From Alphaproteobacteria bacterium (GTDB lineage: Bacteria; Pseudomonadota; Alphaproteobacteria; CACIAM-22H2), in assembly GCA_016793165.1 (NCBI GenBank), contig JAEULA010000067.1, forward strand, positions 1 to 37,843: a stretch of DNA of 37,843 bases. The letters are read 5' to 3'. Below, one piece after another: positions 31,726 to 37,843 of the stretch. The notes below the pieces were generated by a model. That model did no database searches, was not told the DNA's origin, and saw nothing but the letters and a program-made list of their open reading frames with translations. The translations under genes were made by a program, and so were the position numbers. Within the stretch, counting starts at the first letter, position 1. Each line of letters opens with the position of its first letter.

Positions 31726-33123
31726 TCACGACGCGCGCGGCGGGTCGGATGTCACCGGCGGAATCACCGCCGGCACGCCCGGGGGCGTGGAGTTCGGCGA
31801 CTCGATCACCGGCGGGGGCGTCGCGACGCGGTGGCCCGCGCTCCATTCGATGCGGTCGAAGGCGCCGCAATGGCCGCAGATCGCCTGCCAGCGCGCGTGC
31901 ACGGCGCCGCAGGCGCCGCATGTCCAGGCGGGATCGGCCGGCGCCTCGGCGGCGCGCCCGAGCCAAACGCGCGCGGCGAGCTGGTCGCCCTTCTCCTCGT
32001 CCTCGATGCGCGCCATCAGCCGCGCCATCCGGACCGTGGCCGTGCCGCCCGCGAGCTCGATCGCGCGCTGCACGTGGCGGCGCGCCTCGCCCCACAGCTT
32101 CGCCTCGAGATTCGCGCGCGCCAGCGCCAGCGACGAATCGACATGGCGCGGAGCGAGCCCCGCGAGGTGCTCGATCGCCTTCACGCGCTGCAACGGCGCC
32201 TGGGCGCCCTTGGCGCGCAGATAGAGGTCGACGAGGTCGACCTGGGGCTGGCGCGACCACGCCTGCTCGAGGATGCGGGCCGCGGCGCGCGACTTGCCGG
32301 CGACGATGTAGCGCTCGGCGAGCGCCGCGGCGACCGCGGGATGATCCGGATCCGCCTTCCAGGCGTGCTCGGCCTCGGCCAGGGCGTCGGCGCCGCGCTG
32401 CTCGGCCGCGGCCTGGCGCACGCGCTCGAGCGCCACCGCCGCCTCGTGGCGGCGCGCGGTCGCCGGCGGCAGCGCCGCCAGGCGCGACGCCTGGCGCAGC
32501 GTCTCCTGCGCGGCGCGCCAGTCGCCGCTGCGCGACTCCAGCTCGAACAGCGTCGTCTGCACCCACGCCGTCTGCGGGCGCAGCGTGCGCGCGCGGCGGG
32601 CAAGTCGCAGCGCCTCGTCATGCGCGCCGGTCTTCAGCGCCTGGGTGATCAGGCCGCGCAGGCCGAGGAACTCGGTCTCCGGTCGCTCCAGCATCTTGCG
32701 GAACTGCCGCTTGGCCTCGCTCTCGTCTCCGACGAGCTGGGCCGCCTGCGCCGCGAGCAGCATCGTCAGCGGCGGCTCGTCGAGCAGCACGTCGGCGCGG
32801 CGCGCGTGGCGGCGAGCTTCGCGCGGATCGCCGGCGGCGACCGCGACCATCCCCTGGGTGAGCGCGACGTAGCCGCTGCGCCGGCGCCGCTCGTGGCGCC
32901 AGCGCGCGAGGCGCCGCGGCCCGTGCACGACCAGCCGCCAGAGCCCGTGCAGCGCCACGGCGCCGACGGCGACGGCAAGGATCGCGGCGAGCAGCATGCC
33001 GACCGACATGTCGACCCGATGGCCCTGCCAGACGATCGAGACGCTGCCGGGGCGATCGGCGAACCACACCGCCGCGAGCATCAGCAGCGCGGCGGCGACG
33101 AGGAAGGCGAGGGCGCGACGCAA
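31726..33123 (-). CDS. HemY-like membrane-anchored TPR protein with C-terminal zinc ribbon
   Basis: A 465-residue protein of the HemY-N family found in heme operons; its role in tetrapyrrole synthesis is not settled, and it is not protoporphyrinogen oxidase. Two N-terminal hydrophobic spans (about residues 5-22 and 40-62) surround SIVWQGHRVDMSVG, the hallmark of the family. The middle holds TPR-like helical repeats (QALKTGAHDEALRLARRARTL and later SRAAARILEQAW). Near the C-terminus WTCGACGAVH and ICGHCGAF form a CxxC...CxxC zinc ribbon as in alphaproteobacterial members. The likely start is TTG at 33123, giving MRRALAFLVAAAL as family members have; no ATG is suitable. It starts five bases after the hemD-mitofilin stop. 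Confidence 0.85.
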   Translation of the reverse strand: MRRALAFLVAAALLMLAAVWFADRPGSVSIVWQGHRVDMSVGMLLAAILAVAVGAVALHGLWRLVVHGPRRLARWRHERRRRSGYVALTQGMVAVAAGDPREARRHARRADVLLDEPPLTMLLAAQAAQLVGDESEAKRQFRKMLERPETEFLGLRGLITQALKTGAHDEALRLARRARTLRPQTAWVQTTLFELESRSGDWRAAQETLRQASRLAALPPATARRHEAAVALERVRQAAAEQRGADALAEAEHAWKADPDHPAVAAALAERYIVAGKSRAAARILEQAWSRQPQVDLVDLYLRAKGAQAPLQRVKAIEHLAGLAPRHVDSSLALARANLEAKLWGEARRHVQRAIELAGGTATVRMARLMARIEDEEKGDQLAARVWLGRAAEAPADPAWTCGACGAVHARWQAICGHCGAFDRIEWSAGHRVATPPPVIESPNSTPPGVPAVIPPVTSDPPRAS

Positions 33124-33128
33124 GGCGG

Positions 33129-34883
33129 TCAGCCCTGCGCCGCGTTGCGCGCGAGCTCGGCGAGCGCCGCGTCGATCGCGGCGCGCGCCCGCGCGAGCGC
33201 GAGCCACTCCGCCATCGCCGCGGCCGGCGCGTCCTTGAGCGTCGCCACCCCCGCGATCGCCGCGGGCAGGTCGCCGGCCTCGAGCCGGCGTTCCGCGCGC
33301 GCCAGCACCGCCTCCACGTCGTCGCCCTCGACCTCGCCGACGCGGCGGATCGAGACCAGCGACGTCACGCGATCGGCGAGCGGCCGCCACCAGGCGCCGT
33401 CGTCCTGACCCAGGCGCGCGGCGTGGATCGCCCGGGTCGCGGCGGCGGCGTAGGCGTCCTTGAGGCGGGCGTGCGGTGCCGCGCCCTGCGCCGCCGCCGG
33501 CGCCAGGCGATCGAGCGCGGCATTGAGTGCCGGCATCTCCGCGGTCAGCGCGCGCACAGCGGCGAGCTCGTCGCGGAAGGCGCGCCCGGATGCGACCGAC
33601 TCGCGCAGCTGGCCGATGGTGACGAGCAGCGCGTCGCGCGCGCGCGCGCCGGTGCGTGCGGCAGTCGCGCGCGCGACGTCGTCGCGCAGCTTCTGCAGGT
33701 CGCCCGCGATCTTCTGCGCCTCGCCGGCCACGGCCGCGACGCTGGCGGGATCGGCGCCGGCGGGCTCGCGCGGCCGCGCCATCTCCTGGCGCAGGTCGCG
33801 CTCCACGGCGCCGAGGCGTTCGGCAAGCGCGTCGAGCTTCGTGCCGAGGCCGCCGAGCGTCGCCTCGATCTGCTGCAGCCGCTGCGCGGTCGCGCCCGCC
33901 TGCGCCGCCACGGGCTGCAGCGGCGCGACGGCACGCTCGATGCGGTCCAGGCGCGCGGCGGTCTCGGCCGCCAGCTGCGCCGGCGCCGGGTCGCGCAGGC
34001 GCATGAGGGTCTGTACGTCGAAGGCGAGCGAGACGACGGCGACGATTCCGACGATCACGACAGGAAGGACCCAGCCGCGGCGCGGGGCGGCGACGGCCGC
34101 CGCGGGCGGCAAGGCGGCATTCGTCTCCTGGGACATGGTCGGGGTCTCCTGCTGCGACGGGGGCGGGTCGGCTCGGAGGCTCTCGTCGATCGCGGCGAGC
34201 AGCGCGGGCTCGTTGGGCTGCGCCGCGACCACGACGCGGCGGAAGGCGAGCTGCCCGAGCGCGTCGCGCACGGCCGGGCTGAGCGCGAAGGCGGTGATAC
34301 CGTGCAGCATCGCGCGCAGGTCGGCCGCATCGACGAGCTCGACGAAGGCGCGCGCCGTGCGCGGCGAGAAGAACAGCACGCCGTCCAGTCTGCGCCCGCG
34401 GAACGCCGCCACCGCCGCGTCGGAGAGCCGCACGACGGGTTCGGCGCGGTAGAGCACGGCGCGACGGATCTCGAATCCGTGCGCGCCCAGCTCGCCGGCG
34501 AGATCGCCCGCGACGACCGTGCCGGCGACGTGCAGCAGCGGGCCGTCGCCCGGGCGGCACGACGCGGCCACCAGCCGTGCGAGAGCCGCGACGTCGCCTG
34601 CCGCCGTCTCGACGCGCGCGAAGCCGACCTCGCGCAGCGCGGCGGCGGTGGCGTCGCCCACGGCGTATGCGGGCAGGTCGCGCCGCTGGCTGCGCAGCGC
34701 GAAGGCGCGCACGCCGTTGGCCGAGGTGAAGAGCAGGCCCTGGACACCTTCCAGCGGCAGCGGCGCCTCGAGGTCCGGCGAGACGATCAGCAGCGGCTCG
34801 ACCAGCGCCTCGTGGCCGCGCGCCGTCAAGGTCGCGGCCAGCTCCTGCGCGTCGTCCAGCGGTCGCGTGACGAGCAGACGCAT
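33129..34883 (-). CDS. hemD: Fused uroporphyrinogen-III synthase (HemD) and mitofilin/Mic60-like (HemX-like) membrane protein
   Basis: A continuous 584-residue reading frame. Residues 1 to about 240 are uroporphyrinogen-III synthase: MRLLVTRPLDDAQELAATL, LLFTSANGVRAFA, and DGVLFFSPRTARAF are its standard landmarks for closing hydroxymethylbilane to uroporphyrinogen III. After a linker rich in Pro and Gln there is a membrane span (about residues 268-288, VLPVVIVGIVAVVSLAF), a long coiled-coil (LDRIERAV to LRQEM) and a C-terminal mitofilin-like domain ending WLALARARAAIDAALAEL. The start is eight bases after hemC. I read through the junction codon by codon and found no stop. Whether one protein or two are made is open, see the internal start at 34136. 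Confidence 0.85.
   Translation of the reverse strand: MRLLVTRPLDDAQELAATLTARGHEALVEPLLIVSPDLEAPLPLEGVQGLLFTSANGVRAFALRSQRRDLPAYAVGDATAAALREVGFARVETAAGDVAALARLVAASCRPGDGPLLHVAGTVVAGDLAGELGAHGFEIRRAVLYRAEPVVRLSDAAVAAFRGRRLDGVLFFSPRTARAFVELVDAADLRAMLHGITAFALSPAVRDALGQLAFRRVVVAAQPNEPALLAAIDESLRADPPPSQQETPTMSQETNAALPPAAAVAAPRRGWVLPVVIVGIVAVVSLAFDVQTLMRLRDPAPAQLAAETAARLDRIERAVAPLQPVAAQAGATAQRLQQIEATLGGLGTKLDALAERLGAVERDLRQEMARPREPAGADPASVAAVAGEAQKIAGDLQKLRDDVARATAARTGARARDALLVTIGQLRESVASGRAFRDELAAVRALTAEMPALNAALDRLAPAAAQGAAPHARLKDAYAAAATRAIHAARLGQDDGAWWRPLADRVTSLVSIRRVGEVEGDDVEAVLARAERRLEAGDLPAAIAGVATLKDAPAAAMAEWLALARARAAIDAALAELARNAAQG
34134..34150 (-). promoter_or_regulatory. Possible internal ribosome binding site and start inside hemD-mitofilin
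   Basis: AGGAG (34150-34146) lies nine bases before an in-frame ATG at 34136. Translation from it would give a 335-residue mitofilin-like protein beginning MSQETNAAL, just before the membrane span, which is where separate mitofilin genes begin in related bacteria. It may therefore yield a second product alongside the fusion. Confidence 0.4.
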
Positions 34884-34891
34884 CGCGCGGC

Positions 34892-35827
34892 TCAGGGCAG
34901 ACGCGGGAACTCGTCGCCGGCCATCTCCTGGAGGCGGCGGCCGACCTCGCGGCCGAGCGCGAAGGCCTCGGCCGGCGGCGCGGAGCTCTGCACCCGCCAG
35001 GTCGTCACGCCGTCGAGCGTCGCGACGAGCCCGTGCAGCACCAGCCTGTCGTCCTCGATGACGGCGAGGCCGGCGATCGGCGTGCGGCAATTGCCCTCGA
35101 GCTGATGCAGCATCGAGCGCTCGGCCATGATCGCGTTGTGCGTGTCCATGTGGTCGAGCGGCTGGAGGTACTCGAAGATGTGATCGTCGTCGCTGCGCAT
35201 GACGACGCCGATCACGCCCTGGCCGACCGCCGGGAGGATCTCGACGGGATCGAAATAGCCGGAGATGCGGTGCTCCAGGCCGAGACGCTTGAGCCCCGCG
35301 GCGGCGAGGATGATCGCGTCCATCTCGCCGGACTCGAGCTTGCGCAGCCGCGTGTCGACGTTGCCGCGCAGCGGCCTGATCTGGATGTCGTCGCGCAGCG
35401 ACAGGACCTGCGAGGCGCGACGCAGCGCCGAGGTGCCCATCGACGAGCCCTTGGGCGAGGTGCCGAGGCTGATCGCGCCGACCCGGCTGATCAACGCGTC
35501 GCGCGGGTCCTCGCGCTCCAGCGTGCAGCCCAGCAACAGGTCCTCGTGCGTGGTCGCCGGCAGGTCCTTGGCCGAGTGGATCGCGACGTCGATGACGTCG
35601 TTGCGCAGGGCCTCGTCCAGCTCCTTGGTGAACAGGCCCTTGCCGCCGATGGCCGAGAGCGGCCGGTCCTGGATCCGGTCGCCGGTGGTCTTGATGACGA
35701 CGGTCTCGAGGGCGCCGGGATCGCCGAGATCCGGCCAGGCCGCGATGATCTGCTCGCGGAACAGGGCCGCCTGGGCGAGGGCCAGCGGCGACCCGCGCGT
35801 TCCGATGCGGAGGAGAGGCTTGGTCAT
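34892..35827 (-). CDS. hemC: Hydroxymethylbilane synthase (porphobilinogen deaminase)
   Basis: A 311-residue enzyme that joins four porphobilinogen molecules into hydroxymethylbilane, the substrate of HemD encoded next. Landmarks are RIGTRGSPLALAQA at the N-terminus, HSAKDLP with the catalytic aspartate (D88), GTSALRRASQ and LRGNVDTRL. The dipyrromethane cofactor attaches to C247 in EGNCRTPIAG. The ATG at 35827 gives the family's normal length. It is the first gene of the heme operon and is divergent from acetyl-CoA synthetase across 189 bases. Confidence 0.97.
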   Translation of the reverse strand: MTKPLLRIGTRGSPLALAQAALFREQIIAAWPDLGDPGALETVVIKTTGDRIQDRPLSAIGGKGLFTKELDEALRNDVIDVAIHSAKDLPATTHEDLLLGCTLEREDPRDALISRVGAISLGTSPKGSSMGTSALRRASQVLSLRDDIQIRPLRGNVDTRLRKLESGEMDAIILAAAGLKRLGLEHRISGYFDPVEILPAVGQGVIGVVMRSDDDHIFEYLQPLDHMDTHNAIMAERSMLHQLEGNCRTPIAGLAVIEDDRLVLHGLVATLDGVTTWRVQSSAPPAEAFALGREVGRRLQEMAGDEFPRLP

Positions 35828-35927
35828 GACGGCGATCCGTTTATCAGGGGTCGGCGGCGGTCGCTACCACCGCAAGTGGCTCCGGGGCCATCGCCGCGAT
35901 TTCGATGCGACGTCCGGCCGCGCCAGC

Positions 35928-35956
35928 TTGTGCGGCGCAGCGGCGGTGGATTAAGA
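35928..35956 (+). promoter_or_regulatory. Weak candidate promoter for acetyl-CoA synthetase
   Basis: TTGTGC (35928-35933) is followed after 17 bases by TTAAGA (35951-35956), in the 189-base divergent region between hemC and acs. The -10 is poor (two to three matches), so the call rests mainly on position, about 55 bases before the ATG. No clear promoter for hemC was found in the same region. Confidence 0.2.
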
Positions 35957-36016
35957 GTGGCCCCAACGGCCGTGCCCCGTGGGTACGTCGAACACTCGAG
36001 CAAGGGAGCGAATGCC

Positions 36017-37843
36017 ATGCCGGAGGGGTCTCTTTTCCCAGTCGCCAAGGAGCATCAGCAGCGGGCCTGGATCGACGCCGCCAAGTACAAGGCGATGTAC
36101 GAGCAGTCGGTGCGCGATCCGATCGGGTTCTGGACCCAGCATGGCCGGCGGATCGACTGGATCAAGCCCTACACCCAGGTCAAGGACGTCTCCTACGACG
36201 CCAAGGACCTGCACATCCGCTGGTTCCACGACGGCACGCTCAACGTGTCCGCCAACTGCGTCGACCGCCACCTCGCCAGCCGCGGCGACCAGGTCGCGAT
36301 CATCTGGGAAGGCGACAATCCGGCCGAGGACCGGAAGATCACCTATCGTGAGCTCCACGAGCAGGTGTGCCGGATGGCCAACGTCCTGAAGAAGCGCGGC
36401 GTGCGCAAGGGCGACCGGGTCACGATCTACCTGCCGATGATCCCCGAGGCCGCCTACGCGATGCTCGCCTGCGCGCGCGTCGGCGCGGTCCACTCGATCG
36501 TGTTCGGCGGATTTTCCCCCGACAGCCTCGCCAACCGCATCCAGGACTGCGATTCCAGCTTCCTGATCACCGCCGACGAGGGCCTGCGCGGCGGCCGCAA
36601 GGTGCCGCTCAAGGTGAACGCCGACGAGGCGCTCAAGACCTGCCCAAGCGTGAAGAACGTGCTCGTGGTCAAGCGCACCGGCGGCAACGTCGCCTGGGTC
36701 GAAGGCCGCGACCTGTGGTGCCACGACGAGATGGCGAGCGTCGCCGCGGACTGCCCGGCCGAGCCGATGGGCGCCGAGGACCCGCTGTTCATCCTCTACA
36801 CCTCCGGCTCGACCGGAAAGCCGAAGGGCGTGCTGCACACCTCCGGCGGTTATCTCGTCTGGGCGTCGATGACGCACCAGTACGTGTTCGACTACCACGA
36901 CGGCGACATCTACTGGTGCACGGCCGATGTCGGCTGGGTCACGGGCCACAGCTACATCGTCTACGGACCGCTCGCCAACGGCGCGACGACGCTGATGTTC
37001 GAGGGCGTGCCCAACTATCCGGACAGCTCGCGCTTCTGGCAGGTCGTCGACAAGCACAACGTCAACATCTTCTACACCGCGCCCACCGCCATCCGCGCGC
37101 TGATGCGCGACGGCGAGGCGCCGGTGAAGAAGACGAGCCGCAAGAGCCTCCGCCTGCTCGGCTCGGTCGGCGAGCCGATCAATCCGGAGGCGTGGCTCTG
37201 GTACCATCGGGTCGTCGGCGACCATCGCTGCCCGATCGTCGACACGTGGTGGCAGACCGAGACCGGCGGCATCCTGATCACGCCGCTGCCCGGCGCCATC
37301 GCGACGAAGCCGGGTTCGGCGACGAAGCCCTTCTTCGGCGTGAAGCCGCTGCTGGTCGACAACGACGGCAAGCTGCTCGAAGGCGCGACCGACGGAAACC
37401 TGTGCATCGCCGACAGCTGGCCCGGCCAGGCGCGCACCGTGTTCGGCGACCACAAGCGCTTCATCGAGACGTACTTCTCGACCTTCAAGGGCTACTACTT
37501 CACCGGCGACGGCTGCCGGCGCGACGAGGACGGCTATTACTGGATCACCGGGCGCGTCGACGACGTCATCAACGTGTCGGGCCACCGCATGGGCACGGCC
37601 GAAATCGAAAGCGCGCTCGTGGCCCATCCGAAGGTCGCGGAAGCCGCCGTCGTGGGCTATCCGCACGACATCAAGGGCCAGGGCATCTACGCCTACGTCA
37701 CCCTCAAGGCCGGCCAGGCGACCAGCGAGGAACTGCGCAAGGAACTGGTCGGCTGGGTGCGCAAGCAGATCGGCCCGATCGCGTCGCCCGACCTGATCCA
37801 GTGGGCGCCCGGCCTGCCGAAGACCCGTTCGGGCAAGATCATG
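36017..37843 (+). CDS. acs: Acetyl-CoA synthetase (AMP-forming), 3' end cut by window
   Basis: An adenylate-forming ligase that activates acetate to acetyl-CoA through acetyl-AMP. 609 codons are visible of about 645-655. Landmarks are WIKPY near the N-terminus, VHSIVFGGFSPDSL, the A3-type loop YTSGSTGKPKG at residues 261-271, DTWWQTETGG and ITGRVDDVINVSGHR. Near the end PKTRSGKIM contains K607, equivalent to the lysine acetylated to inactivate Salmonella Acs, so acetylation control is likely. The ATG at 36017 has AGGGAG eight bases upstream; the ATG at 36012 is out of frame. It is divergent from hemC. Confidence 0.96.
   Translation, partial: MPEGSLFPVAKEHQQRAWIDAAKYKAMYEQSVRDPIGFWTQHGRRIDWIKPYTQVKDVSYDAKDLHIRWFHDGTLNVSANCVDRHLASRGDQVAIIWEGDNPAEDRKITYRELHEQVCRMANVLKKRGVRKGDRVTIYLPMIPEAAYAMLACARVGAVHSIVFGGFSPDSLANRIQDCDSSFLITADEGLRGGRKVPLKVNADEALKTCPSVKNVLVVKRTGGNVAWVEGRDLWCHDEMASVAADCPAEPMGAEDPLFILYTSGSTGKPKGVLHTSGGYLVWASMTHQYVFDYHDGDIYWCTADVGWVTGHSYIVYGPLANGATTLMFEGVPNYPDSSRFWQVVDKHNVNIFYTAPTAIRALMRDGEAPVKKTSRKSLRLLGSVGEPINPEAWLWYHRVVGDHRCPIVDTWWQTETGGILITPLPGAIATKPGSATKPFFGVKPLLVDNDGKLLEGATDGNLCIADSWPGQARTVFGDHKRFIETYFSTFKGYYFTGDGCRRDEDGYYWITGRVDDVINVSGHRMGTAEIESALVAHPKVAEAAVVGYPHDIKGQGIYAYVTLKAGQATSEELRKELVGWVRKQIGPIASPDLIQWAPGLPKTRSGKIM

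Noticed and set aside
29553..32648. A very long open frame (over 1000 codons) on the plus strand across the kinase, EEP and hemY-like genes
   Set aside because: It is a frame left open by high GC content, rich in Arg, Ala and Pro, with no domain. The kinase, EEP and HemY-like proteins in other frames have full motif sets.
31726..33123. Calling the HemY-like gene protoporphyrinogen oxidase
   Set aside because: There is no FAD motif; the protein has two N-terminal spans and TPR-like repeats, so it belongs to the unrelated proteobacterial HemY family.
1..37843. CRISPR arrays, tRNA or rRNA genes, prophage or IS transposase genes
   Set aside because: No regularly spaced repeats, clover-leaf candidates, rRNA-like blocks or transposase/integrase motifs were seen; the palindromic elements lack any transposase gene.

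Overview
The window is very GC-rich DNA from a bacterium, most likely a free-living, metabolically versatile alphaproteobacterium (Rhodospirillales or Hyphomicrobiales-like). This rests on gene content and order: a heme cluster of hemC, hemD fused to a mitofilin/Mic60-like protein, then a HemY-like protein; several solute-binding-protein-dependent importers; an HcnA/HcnB/HcnC-type three-subunit dehydrogenase; and an FtrA-type regulator beside a rhodanese. Genus cannot be called. Genes are tightly packed with many stop/start overlaps. No tRNA, rRNA, CRISPR array, prophage or transposase gene was seen.

Layout. (1) 1-6905, minus strand: one operon for uptake and oxidation of an amine, imino acid or opine-like compound. 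It runs periplasmic binding protein, ATPase, two permeases, then a DAO-type flavoprotein, a small [2Fe-2S] protein and an FAD/NAD oxidoreductase that runs off the left edge. A divergent LysR regulator (7025) probably controls it. (2) 7926-10750, minus: FtrA-like regulator, a short-chain dehydrogenase lacking the usual catalytic residues, and a SIS-domain sugar-phosphate protein; a rhodanese gene is divergent and a GST gene follows it. (3) 11907-14048, minus: an unrecognised protein built of two internal repeats, an NTF2/SnoaL-like protein and an EamA exporter, in a coupled operon. (4) 14235-19630, plus: a complete Dpp/Opp-type ABC importer behind a plausible sigma-70 promoter. Its last gene carries four tandem 21-bp repeats. 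(5) 19861-21924, minus: a DgcA/trimethylamine-dehydrogenase-like flavoprotein, bracketed by palindromic intergenic elements. (6) 22241-28842, plus: GlpD-like dehydrogenase, thiamine-diphosphate E1 alpha and beta subunits without E2 or E3, and a complete TRAP transporter. This looks like an uptake-and-oxidation module for an unknown hydroxy- or keto-compound. (7) 29068-30846: an orphan membrane histidine kinase. (8) 30867-35827, minus: hemC, hemD-mitofilin fusion, hemY-like gene and an EEP-family hydrolase. (9) 36017 to the right edge: acetyl-CoA synthetase, cut just after its acetylatable lysine.

The most unusual items are the two-repeat unknown protein and its operon, the in-frame HemD-mitofilin fusion with a possible internal start, the E1-only oxidoreductase/TRAP cluster, the SDR without catalytic residues, and the structured intergenic repeats. 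The repeat near 22.1 kb has two arms that differ in a way that preserves base pairing. Most other genes are ordinary accessory metabolism of soil alphaproteobacteria.
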